This document shows positions 33,885-40,477 of a stretch of 40,477 nt of DNA, in pieces. Both the position numbers and the translations under genes were made by a program. Within the stretch, counting starts at the first letter, position 1; each line of letters begins with the position of its first letter. The stretch is from JAPYTY01 sp036338435 (lineage in GTDB: Bacteria; Acidobacteriota; UBA6911; RPQK01; JADFOI01). The DNA is taken from NCBI GenBank assembly GCA_036338435.1, contig JAYZCG010000013.1:1-40477 (forward strand), in the 5' to 3' direction. The notes below the pieces were generated by a model that saw only the letters and a program-made list of their open reading frames with translations, did no database searches and was not told where the DNA came from.

Positions 33885-35189
33885 CTACTGGATCAAGCGG
33901 TGTATAAAAATAGCCGCTCGTTTGGTCACTACAGGAATTGAGGACAAGTCCACTTTCTCATCGACGGTGTGGCCCCCGGTGCCCACGACACCGAGTCCGT
34001 CAAGGCTATCGGCATAAGGAGCGGCAAAAGATATGTCTGCAGCTCCCCGAAGGCCGGGATCAACCGCTGTCACGTTTCCAAGTCCAAGTGCTTGGCTTAC
34101 CTGACTTAATTGTTCCAGTAGCCCATAGTTTCCAGGAGTTGGACTCATAGCCGGATAGGAATCTTGAAAGACGATGTCAGCTGAGGTGAGAGGCAGATTG
34201 TGGGCAACTATTTCACGCATGCGGTTCTTGGTTGTCTCCCGCTGTTGTTCGGAGATGAAGCGTAAATCTCCGGCAACCACAACTGTTTCAGGGATGACAT
34301 TGGTTTTCCCAAAAGTTGTTCCTCGGCTCTGGACTGGATCATATTCGCTGGTAGTACCCCCTAGTATGATTCCGGGACTGAAAGTAAGATACGGTTCCCC
34401 TCGCAACTCTTCATAAAAGGCATTTAGGATCCGTGACGCTTCATAGATCGCTCCACTGCCAAAATCCTGCTTGAAGATTAGGGAGGAATGGCCTGCTGTC
34501 CCCTTGATTTTTAATTCCCATCCAGTGAAGCCTCGTCGGGCAACAGTAGCATTTCCAGTTCCACCCACGCTACCTTCAAAACCCAGAGCTACATCGCTAG
34601 CTTGTGCTGCCTTGAGCAAAGGCCCCCGGCTAATGTCTAGTGGATCCCCAGTGTCTTCTTCATCTCCGGTCAACATCACGGTAATCGTGGCGTTGTCCAG
34701 TGCACCTATAGAGTCGAGAGCTTTCAGGGCATAGATGATGACAACTATGCCACCTTTCATGTCCGCAACACCCGGTCCTGCAGCCATGTTTCCCAAACGT
34801 TTAAACTGCTGAAAGAGGCTATCTTTTTCAAAAACCGTATCGAGATGGCCGATTAGTAAGATCTTGTTACCCTGATTTCCTTGCCGCTTTGCTATCAGGT
34901 GGCCGGCGCGCGAAACCTGATCCATAGGGATCCAGGAGGTTTCAAATCCCAGTAAATCGAATTCAGCTTTGAAAACCCGACCTACTTCCTTGACGCCCTC
35001 TGGATTCATGGTCCCACTATTTATGTTGACCGTGGTTTCAAGCAAGCTGATAGCTTCTTCATTGTGAGCGTCTACATAATTTGTGATTTTTTGTTCAGTG
35101 GGCGAGATTGACACCACTTCTGCTAGGAGTCCATAGGTGTTCAGGATTGCGGTGCTGGATATCATGGAGATGAACAAAAGTCGTTTCAT
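33885..35189 (-). CDS. Exported M20 family metallopeptidase (glutamate carboxypeptidase-like)
   Basis: 434 aa from ATG 35189, with GGGAG 9 nt upstream; the signal peptide (RLLFISMISSTAILNTYGLLAE) then begins at once. Metal ligands of the di-zinc M20 site are visible: H in LLIGHLDTVF, the bridging D in GPGVADMKGG, the catalytic pair E-E in LTGDEEDTGD, and the C-terminal H in GTGGHTVDE. A dimerisation domain lies between (GWELKIKGTAGHSS onward). Likely removes C-terminal glutamate or another amino acid from periplasmic peptides or conjugates, as carboxypeptidase G2 does. Divergent from the DUF255 gene. Confidence 0.9.
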   Translation of the reverse strand: MKRLLFISMISSTAILNTYGLLAEVVSISPTEQKITNYVDAHNEEAISLLETTVNINSGTMNPEGVKEVGRVFKAEFDLLGFETSWIPMDQVSRAGHLIAKRQGNQGNKILLIGHLDTVFEKDSLFQQFKRLGNMAAGPGVADMKGGIVVIIYALKALDSIGALDNATITVMLTGDEEDTGDPLDISRGPLLKAAQASDVALGFEGSVGGTGNATVARRGFTGWELKIKGTAGHSSLIFKQDFGSGAIYEASRILNAFYEELRGEPYLTFSPGIILGGTTSEYDPVQSRGTTFGKTNVIPETVVVAGDLRFISEQQRETTKNRMREIVAHNLPLTSADIVFQDSYPAMSPTPGNYGLLEQLSQVSQALGLGNVTAVDPGLRGAADISFAAPYADSLDGLGVVGTGGHTVDEKVDLSSIPVVTKRAAIFIHRLIQ

Positions 35190-35296
35190 GAGATGTGCTC
35201 CCTTACGTTCATTCTGGCATTTTACCACTTCTTGGAATAGGATAGGCCTGAGAAGAACGCCATTTCACGGATTTCGGGCGTTGCACTGTCGGGAGC

Positions 35297-37540
35297 GTGA
35301 CTATCAGGTCAAAGATTCGGATTCCTCTAATCGTTATATCTTGTATGCTCCTCTTAGGTGTGGGGGTAGGAACTTGGTTTTATTTTTCGGGTCTTCAAGA
35401 CGGAGGTAGCATATTGATATCTGATGGTGATGTAGAAGAGGGTCGGACTGGCTCCAACCGACTGATGCATGAAAAGAGTCCTTATCTTATCCAACATGCT
35501 GATAATCCCGTGGATTGGTATCCGTGGGGTGAAGAGGCTTTTCAGAAGGCGAGGGAGGAAAATAAACCCATTTTCCTTTCAATCGGATACTCCACCTGTC
35601 ACTGGTGTCATGTGATGGAGAGGGAGTCCTTTACTGTACCGGATGTTGCAAACGTCATGAATAGGTACTTTATCAACGTCAAGGTGGATAGGGAGGAAAG
35701 GCCAGATATAGATCAAATTTACATGACCTTTGTTCAGGCTTCAACCGGAAGTGGAGGTTGGCCTATGTCGGTCTTTTTGACACCGGATCTAAAGCCGTTC
35801 TATGGGGGCACCTACTTTCAGCCCCAGGTCTTCACCAACTTGCTTGAGAGGATTGCTAAGGAGTGGGACAACAACCAAGAAGCTATTTCCAAGTCAGCTG
35901 CAAATGTCATTGATCAATTGAAGAAAATGGCAGTGTTCCAGAAAAGTGAGGATGTTGAAGTCGGGGAAGACCTTCTAGAGGGAACCTATCAGTGGCATGC
36001 CAGCAATTTCGATGGTGTTGAAGGAGGATTTGGAGGTGCTCCTAAATTCCCACGGCCTGTTAGCTTCAATTTTTTGCTCCGATACTACCTTCAAACAGGG
36101 CAGGAGAAGGCATTGGAGATGTCTGTTCTGAGCTTGCGCAAGATGGCTTATGGCGGTCTCCATGATCATCTTGGAGGCGGATTTCATCGATATTCAACAG
36201 ATGCTCGCTGGTTTTTGCCCCATTTCGAGAAAATGCTCTACGATCAGGCTCAGTTGGCCATTTCTTACCTGGAAGCCTATCAAATCAGCGGGGACAAACT
36301 TTTTGAGCAAGTAGCACGAGGGATCTTTCAGTATGTGCTGCGTGACATGACAGATGGAAGTGGGGGTTTTTATTCGGCTGAGGACGCTGATAGTGCCATT
36401 AGCCACAAAGATCATGGGGAGCATGTCGAGGGTGCGTTTTATGTCTGGTCCTACCCGGAGATCCTAAAGATTTTAGGAGACGATGCAAGTGCCTTCAGTG
36501 CCTATTATGGCGTAATGGAGGACGGCAATGTCAGCGAAGATCCGTTTGGTGAGTTTGTTGGGAAAAATCACCTATCGATGGTGTCGACGATCCACAACTT
36601 TGCCGATCGAATGGGTTATTCTCCTGGTGATGTCGAGGTAGTTTTGGAAGATTGGCGTCGCAAACTTCTTGAGGTTCGCAGCCAGAGACCTAGACCTGGA
36701 TTGGACGACAAGGTGCTGACTGACTGGAACGGGTTGATGATCTCTGCCTTGGCACGCGGTTATCAAGTCCTTCAGGAGGTGGAGTATCTCAGGGCAGCAG
36801 AACAAGCCGCTTCTTTAATTGCTGAGGAACTCTACGATCCAAACACGGGTATGCTAAAGCGACGTTTTCGGGGTGGAGAGAGTGCGATTGAAGGCTTAAA
36901 CCGGGACTATGCTTTCTTTATTCAGGGATTGTTGGATCTATATGAAAGTTCACTAGAGGGACGTTGGCTTCTTTTGGCCATGGATCTGACCCAGGTACAG
37001 AATAGGCTGTTTTGGGATGAGGATAACGGAGGATTTTATGCGACATCGGGAGAAGATCCTTCAGTTTTAGTCCGTATGAAAAACGACTATGATGGGGCAG
37101 AACCCTCCCCTAATTCCGTGGCGACACTCAATCTTTTGCGCCTTTCTCAGATGTCAGGGGATCAGGGATGGGCTAGAATGGCCGAGCGAACTCTTCGGGC
37201 TTTTCAAAGCCGGCTCATGAGTTCTCCACCTTCCATGCCCCAAATGATGGTGGCTGTGAATTTCTATCTCAACAAGCCCAAACAGATTCTAATCGCAGGG
37301 GCCAAAGATGACCCGGACACTCAAGCCATTCTTCGTGAAGTTCACAAACGGTTTCTTCCAAACAAGATTGTGGTTCTTGCTGACAAAGGGCCAGCGCAAC
37401 AACGTTTGGCGCCTGGACTTGAGGTTCTAGACACGTTGACTCGTGTGAATGGTAAAGCCACGGCTTATATTTGTGAGGACTATGTGTGCCAGTTGCCTAC
37501 CAACGATGTAGCTGTCGTGTCCCGCCTACTGGATGAGTAA
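35297..37540 (+). CDS. DUF255 (YyaL/SSP411-like) thioredoxin-domain protein, membrane-anchored
   Basis: 747 aa from a GTG at 35297. GGGAG is only 1 nt before it, which is poor; an ATG at 35345 would remove part of the N-terminal hydrophobic helix (IPLIVISCMLLLGVGVGTWF). The N-terminal domain is thioredoxin-like with CHWC (C101, C104) in SIGYSTCHWCHVMERESF, preceded by the family opening NRLMHEKSPYLIQHADNPVDW. The rest is an alpha/alpha six-barrel like N-acylglucosamine epimerases (GFGGAPKFPRP, FHRYSTDARWFLPHFEKMLYDQA). The exact reaction is unknown. Most relatives are cytosolic, so an N-terminal anchor is a notable addition. It overlaps the macro-domain gene by 8 nt. Confidence 0.88.
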   Translation: MTIRSKIRIPLIVISCMLLLGVGVGTWFYFSGLQDGGSILISDGDVEEGRTGSNRLMHEKSPYLIQHADNPVDWYPWGEEAFQKAREENKPIFLSIGYSTCHWCHVMERESFTVPDVANVMNRYFINVKVDREERPDIDQIYMTFVQASTGSGGWPMSVFLTPDLKPFYGGTYFQPQVFTNLLERIAKEWDNNQEAISKSAANVIDQLKKMAVFQKSEDVEVGEDLLEGTYQWHASNFDGVEGGFGGAPKFPRPVSFNFLLRYYLQTGQEKALEMSVLSLRKMAYGGLHDHLGGGFHRYSTDARWFLPHFEKMLYDQAQLAISYLEAYQISGDKLFEQVARGIFQYVLRDMTDGSGGFYSAEDADSAISHKDHGEHVEGAFYVWSYPEILKILGDDASAFSAYYGVMEDGNVSEDPFGEFVGKNHLSMVSTIHNFADRMGYSPGDVEVVLEDWRRKLLEVRSQRPRPGLDDKVLTDWNGLMISALARGYQVLQEVEYLRAAEQAASLIAEELYDPNTGMLKRRFRGGESAIEGLNRDYAFFIQGLLDLYESSLEGRWLLLAMDLTQVQNRLFWDEDNGGFYATSGEDPSVLVRMKNDYDGAEPSPNSVATLNLLRLSQMSGDQGWARMAERTLRAFQSRLMSSPPSMPQMMVAVNFYLNKPKQILIAGAKDDPDTQAILREVHKRFLPNKIVVLADKGPAQQRLAPGLEVLDTLTRVNGKATAYICEDYVCQLPTNDVAVVSRLLDE

Positions 37541-38150
37541 GAGTATATTAGTAAACAAAGGAATGAACGTCAGGATTGCTGAGTCGATCCTAGAATTAGT
37601 AGTTGGAGACATTGTCCTCCAGAGAACGGATGTTATCGTCAACGCTGCAAACAGTCAGCTGATTGGCGGTGGTGGTGTTGACGGAGCTATTCATCGCAGC
37701 GGGGGGTCCGCCATTATCGTGGAGACCCGACAAAAATACCCGGAAGGTTGTGTCACTGGTGAAGCAGTCATTTCGGGTGCCGGCCATCTGGGTGCACGAT
37801 ATATTGTCCATGCGGTAGGACCAGTATGGGGTGGTGGTCAACGGAATGAGTCAGAACAGCTGGCTAGTGCTTATCGGAGAAGCCTAGAAATGGTTGTCGA
37901 GCATGGCTGCACTAGCGTGGCCTTTCCTTCCTTGTCAACCGGGGCCTATCGTTACCCTGTGGAGCTAGCTGCCGTGTGTGCTCTAACCACCGTTAGCACC
38001 TTTTTAGAAGAGCAAGGGCAACCAGAATTGATCCGTTTTGTACTTTTTAACGAGTCCATCTACACTACTTATAGCAATGCTTTAAGCGATCTTCTGGCGG
38101 GAGAAGAAGTCAAAGGGACCGTTTTATGTAGCCATCCCATTGATCAATAA
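37533..38150 (+). CDS. Macro-domain protein (ADP-ribose / O-acetyl-ADP-ribose hydrolase-like)
   Basis: 205 aa from ATG 37533, which overlaps the end of the DUF255 gene, or 195 aa from ATG 37563. Macro-domain motifs are strong: VGDIVLQRTDVIVNAANSQL, GGGGVDGAIHR, GHLGARYIVHAVGPVW, and FPSLSTGAYRYP. NAAN and the GGGVDGAIHR loop bind ADP-ribose; Asp in VGDI contacts the adenine. The MacroD-type catalytic loop is present, so it probably removes ADP-ribose or acetyl from ADP-ribose derivatives in the cytosol. The overlap with DUF255 implies translational coupling, though the two functions are not obviously linked. Confidence 0.9.
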   Translation: MSKSILVNKGMNVRIAESILELVVGDIVLQRTDVIVNAANSQLIGGGGVDGAIHRSGGSAIIVETRQKYPEGCVTGEAVISGAGHLGARYIVHAVGPVWGGGQRNESEQLASAYRRSLEMVVEHGCTSVAFPSLSTGAYRYPVELAAVCALTTVSTFLEEQGQPELIRFVLFNESIYTTYSNALSDLLAGEEVKGTVLCSHPIDQ

Positions 38151-38200
38151 ACAAGATCAGTTGTAGATTGGCTCCGATCCTGATATGTTCACCGTTGGGG

Positions 38201-38242
38201 CCACAAAGAGGATAGAATGTCACTTCATTTGTTCCTTTGTGG
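38201..38242. promoter_or_regulatory. 8-nt inverted repeat in the superoxide dismutase upstream region
   Basis: CCACAAAG (38201-38208) and CTTTGTGG (38235-38242) are perfectly complementary, spacer 26 nt, and end 70 nt before the SOD start. It may be a regulator site or an mRNA leader stem. No other candidate regulatory feature is seen in the 162-nt gap. Confidence 0.3.
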
Positions 38243-38312
38243 TTAAGGAGAAAAAGAAGTTTGAAGTCATCTTCAGGAAGCATCAGATTACTAGAATAAA
38301 AGGAGGTCTTTT

Positions 38313-38909
38313 ATGTCATTTACACTTCCCGATTTGTCATATTCCCATGATGCTCTGGAGCCTTCTATCGACCAGGCTACGATGGAGATTCATCATGGTA
38401 AGCACCATGCTGCCTACGTGGCTAACCTCAATAAGGCTTTGGAGTCAGCACCAGATGTGGCCAACCTGGGTATCGAAGAACTGATAGCGGACAACTGTGC
38501 AGCCGTACCGGAGAACATCAGGATAGCCGTGAGGAACAATGGCGGCGGCCATGCTAATCACTCCTTATTTTGGGAGAGTATGGGTGCTGGGAAAGGCGGA
38601 GATCCGGTCGGCAATCTGGGCGGTGCAATCGATGCCCAATACGGTGGATTCGTGCAGTTTAAAGAACAGTTTGCTGCAGCCGGGGTAGGACGTTTTGGGT
38701 CCGGCTGGGTCTGGTTGCTGAAGGATCTGCAAATTATCTCCACGCCTAACCAGGATAGCCCTCTGATGGAGGGTAGGGTGCCCATATTTGGTCTGGATGT
38801 TTGGGAGCATGCTTATTATCTTAGATACCAGAATCGACGGCCAGATTATATTAGTTCTTGGTGGAATGTCGTGGATTGGGAAGTAGCTGAAGGACGGTTT
38901 AACGCCTAA
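38313..38909 (+). CDS. sodA: Superoxide dismutase, Mn-type of the Fe/Mn family
   Basis: 198-aa cytosolic enzyme converting superoxide to O2 and peroxide. Metal ligands are H in EIHHGKHHAAY, H in GGGHANHSLFWESM, and D-x-x-x-H in LDVWEHAYYLRYQNRRPDYI. GGGHANHSLFW is the pattern usual in manganese forms rather than iron forms, although metal use cannot be proven from sequence. GSGWVWLL is conserved. AGGAGG 6 nt before the ATG is one of the best ribosome binding sites in the window, suggesting high expression. Convergent with the M67 peptidase gene. Confidence 0.95.
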   Translation: MSFTLPDLSYSHDALEPSIDQATMEIHHGKHHAAYVANLNKALESAPDVANLGIEELIADNCAAVPENIRIAVRNNGGGHANHSLFWESMGAGKGGDPVGNLGGAIDAQYGGFVQFKEQFAAAGVGRFGSGWVWLLKDLQIISTPNQDSPLMEGRVPIFGLDVWEHAYYLRYQNRRPDYISSWWNVVDWEVAEGRFNA

Positions 38910-38955
38910 AAAATAACACTCAGGCATCCCTGTGGAGTTGTTGGGATATCAAAGG

Positions 38956-39375
38956 CTAAACAATTTCCATGTTCTCAGGAGCAAAGGAAGAACGATCATC
39001 CTTAAGTTTCCAATTCAGGATTTCACCAGCTTGCCCCTCTAAAACTGCAACAATGAGATAGGAATACCAAGGCCAAGCGTGTTCTTGGTCGTATGCTGAG
39101 GGACGAGCGGGAACATCTGGATGACTGTGAAAAAACCCAACGATGCTTGAATCCGTGTTTTTGTATTTGTCTTCAACTGCTTGTACGAAATCGGCAGTGA
39201 TAAGATAGCGGTTAGACAGGCTGTCGGTGCGGGCATTAATAGCCGGGATCAGTTTGGTTACACTTTTGACGGTGCCTTGTGTTGATCCCACCATAATGCC
39301 ACAACATTCATGCGGATAGGTCTCTTGGGCAATCTGTTTGATTTGCTCAAGATTACTTTTTTTCAGACGGATCAT
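38956..39375 (-). CDS. M67 family JAMM/MPN+ metallopeptidase (Mec-like)
   Basis: 139 aa, no signal peptide. JAMM site complete: E23 (in HECCGIM), H83-S-H85, then ten residues to D96 in SAYD, with S93 in place. In Mycobacterium the orthologous Mec+ cleaves newly made cysteine off the sulfur carrier CysO, and its gene neighbours cysM. The same gene pair is present here: this ATG lies 8 nt after the cysM stop, with no Shine-Dalgarno of its own, so translation is probably coupled. No CysO/ThiS-like carrier gene is visible in the window. Role in carrier-dependent cysteine synthesis is inference from the pairing. Confidence 0.88.
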   Translation of the reverse strand: MIRLKKSNLEQIKQIAQETYPHECCGIMVGSTQGTVKSVTKLIPAINARTDSLSNRYLITADFVQAVEDKYKNTDSSIVGFFHSHPDVPARPSAYDQEHAWPWYSYLIVAVLEGQAGEILNWKLKDDRSSFAPENMEIV

Positions 39376-39383
39376 TGTTTAGT

Positions 39384-40316
39384 TTAGAAATTTTCGGACA
39401 AATAATAGGCTCCACTATCGGGGAAGACGGTGACAACAGTTCCCCGATCAATGTTTTTGGCAACTTGTAGTGCTGCGACCAGAGCAGCGGAAGAGGAAAG
39501 GCCAGCGAGCAGGCCTTCCTCTCGGGCTAGTTGCAGCAGAATTCGTTGTGCCTCTTCGGTGGCAATTTCCAAGTGTTCATCTGCCAGACTAGGGTCATAA
39601 ATTGGGGGTATGATCGACGATGGTATGTGTTTAAGGCCCTCTAGACCATGCAAAGGAGAGTCGGGCATGAAGGAGATTGTCTGAATCTGGGGGTCTAATT
39701 CCTTCAATCGTCGGGATGTTCCCATAAAAGTACCGCTAGTACCCAGGCCAGCAACGAAATGGGTTATTTCCTGGTGGGATTCCAAGTAGATTTCTAGAGC
39801 GGTTGAGTTGTAATGAGCCTGCCAGTTCGCATCGTTTCCGTACTGATCAGGATAAAAATATTGTTCTGGAGATTTGTCATATAGCTCTTGAATGACAAGA
39901 GAAGATCCATCAGATCCCTCTAGAGGATCTGTCAACAGAAGTTCTGCCCCATAGGAAGTCAGTAGCTTCTTTTTCCCTGCACTGACATTTTCTGGTACAG
40001 CCAATAGAGTCTTATAGCCCTTGGCTGCAGCAATCATGGCATAGGCGATTCCAGTATTGCCGCTGGTTGAATCCACAATTGTTTTCCCGGGGTGCAGTGA
40101 GCCATTTTTTTCCCCCACTCGAATCATATTGTAGGCAGGGCGATCCTTTGCAGATCCTCCCGGATTAAACCATTCTAATTTGGCAAGGATACGGATCTTG
40201 TTTGAGGAAAAGATGGTCTTTATCTCTACCAGCGGGGTGTTCCCGATGCGCCTAAGTAGGCTATTCTCCTCAAGGACATCGGAGTTTGGTTGTATATCCA
40301 AACTGTTTGTGGTCAT
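39384..40316 (-). CDS. cysM: PLP-dependent cysteine synthase, CysM-like
   Basis: 310 aa from ATG 40316 (GGGAG 8 nt upstream). Fold type II PLP enzyme: the PLP lysine is in PGGSAKDRPA, substrate loop in DSTSGNTGIAYA, phosphate-binding loop GLGTSGTFMGT, and C-terminal GLLAGLSSSAA. The ITHFVAGLGTSGT region and the pairing with an M67 peptidase resemble the mycobacterial CysM that uses O-phosphoserine and thiocarboxylated CysO, rather than the O-acetylserine/sulfide enzyme CysK; this is a prediction. Preceded by a cysteine-rich leader frame and terminator, so expression is probably set by attenuation. Confidence 0.92.
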   Translation of the reverse strand: MTTNSLDIQPNSDVLEENSLLRRIGNTPLVEIKTIFSSNKIRILAKLEWFNPGGSAKDRPAYNMIRVGEKNGSLHPGKTIVDSTSGNTGIAYAMIAAAKGYKTLLAVPENVSAGKKKLLTSYGAELLLTDPLEGSDGSSLVIQELYDKSPEQYFYPDQYGNDANWQAHYNSTALEIYLESHQEITHFVAGLGTSGTFMGTSRRLKELDPQIQTISFMPDSPLHGLEGLKHIPSSIIPPIYDPSLADEHLEIATEEAQRILLQLAREEGLLAGLSSSAALVAALQVAKNIDRGTVVTVFPDSGAYYLSENF

Positions 40317-40334
40317 GCACTTTACTCCCAAATA

Positions 40335-40364
40335 AAAACCCGCAGGAACGATCCTGCGGGTTTT
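40335..40364 (-). terminator. Intrinsic terminator acting as cysM attenuator
   Basis: Perfect 13-bp stem: AAAACCCGCAGGA (minus strand, 40364-40352) pairs with TCCTGCGGGTTTT (40347-40335) around a 4-nt loop. In the minus direction it continues into TTTTTATTT, a good U-tract, then directly GGGAG, the cysM Shine-Dalgarno. A terminator this close to a downstream ribosome binding site is typical of attenuation. Confidence 0.88.
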
Positions 40365-40423
40365 AGGGTCTCAATTCGTCTAGTCGTGTCTTACGATGGA
40401 GAACCGTGAGCGCAGATCGCCCC
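40345..40423 (-). promoter_or_regulatory. Predicted antiterminator pairing (13 bp) overlapping the attenuator
   Basis: The segment 40423-40411 (minus-strand GGGGCGATCTGCG) can pair with 40358-40345 (CGCAGGATCGTTCC): 11 Watson-Crick and 2 G-U pairs with one bulged G. The second segment consists of part of the terminator's 5' arm, its loop, and the first bases of the 3' arm, so the two structures exclude each other. The first segment also overlaps GCGCTCAC (40413-40406), which can pair with GTGTGCGC (40459-40452) with one mismatch, giving the usual 1:2 versus 2:3 versus 3:4 choice. Confidence 0.65.
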
Positions 40424-40459
40424 TTTCACATGTGTATTGTGACAACAACACGCGCACAC
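40391..40459 (-). CDS. Cysteine-rich leader peptide of the cysM attenuator
   Basis: 22 codons from a GTG at 40459 to a TAA at 40393-40391. A GAGAG sits 8 nt before the GTG. Five residues are Cys; codons 2, 4, 5 and 6 are TGC, TGT, TGT and TGT, the three consecutive TGT lying at 40442-40450. The frame stays open upstream to the window edge, so an earlier start outside the window (or a TTG at 40474) is possible. Ribosome stalling at the cysteine run would leave the antiterminator segment 40411-40423 free, about 18 nt downstream of the last TGT. Such polycysteine leader frames are known upstream of sulfur genes in mycobacteria. Peptide itself probably has no other function. Confidence 0.72.
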   Translation of the reverse strand: MCACCCHNTHVKGAICAHGSPS

Positions 40460-40477
40460 AGTAACGACTCTCAAGTC

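Noticed and set aside
35256..35282. Inverted repeat AACGCC / GGCGTT before the DUF255 gene
   Set aside because: Six-nt arms with a 15-nt spacer, close to chance expectation, and no supporting context.
1..40477. Mobile elements, CRISPR arrays, tRNA or rRNA genes
   Set aside because: No transposase, integrase, regularly spaced repeats or tRNA-like T-loop signatures were found on reading both strands.

Overview
The window looks like chromosome of a Gram-negative, free-living heterotroph with roughly balanced base composition. Evidence for an outer membrane and an active periplasm is direct: two DUF5916/CBM9-like beta-barrel proteins, many Sec signal peptides, a Tat-exported flavoprotein and a protein with c-type heme motifs. 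The mix of DUF5916, DUF2911, DUF3526-type ABC permeases, YtcJ-like amidohydrolases and a PhyH dioxygenase is typical of Acidobacteriota, Gemmatimonadota, Latescibacterota or the Bacteroidota-related phyla. I cannot assign a phylum from sequence alone. I see no phage, transposon, CRISPR array, rRNA or tRNA.

Layout. (1) 1-8356, minus strand: a probable five-gene operon of exported amidohydrolase, DUF5916 barrel, exported flavoprotein with three C-terminal heme sites, hyuA and the start of hyuB, which runs off the left edge. (2) 8650-10251, plus: a small membrane-anchored protein and a polytopic histidine-rich membrane protein. (3) 10346-14763, minus: PhyH dioxygenase followed with almost no spacing by an ABC ATPase and two ABC-2 permeases. 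(4) 14869-18753, plus: an asparaginase-like protein with an altered active site, an AhpD-like protein lacking its first redox cysteine, and a second amidohydrolase. (5) 18841-23372: a tiny membrane protein (minus), then a [2Fe-2S] protein, a Tat flavoprotein and an exported alpha/beta hydrolase (plus). (6) 23430-25712: FlK-like thioesterase, a 54-aa basic protein, Dabb and DUF2911 proteins, and an msrA with no start codon in its own frame. (7) 25805-32462, minus: a DUF5916 barrel followed by a complete sugar-type ABC importer (binding protein, double ATPase, two permeases). (8) 32644-38909: Nramp-like transporter, exported M20 peptidase (minus), DUF255 protein overlapping a macro-domain protein, and superoxide dismutase. 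(9) 38956-40477, minus: cysM and an M67/JAMM peptidase.

The best discovery is at the right edge. Upstream of cysM is a short reading frame whose first six codons include four for cysteine, three of them in a row. It is followed by a strong intrinsic terminator that abuts the cysM Shine-Dalgarno sequence. A 13-bp alternative helix would disrupt that terminator. This has the complete architecture of a translation-coupled cysteine attenuator. Other points of interest are the two flavoprotein electron-transfer arrangements, the asparaginase with Asp replaced by Val, and the msrA frameshift. Overall the region is catabolic and redox-oriented: uptake and periplasmic processing of amide, cyclic-imide or carbonyl-type organic compounds, plus oxidative-stress repair.
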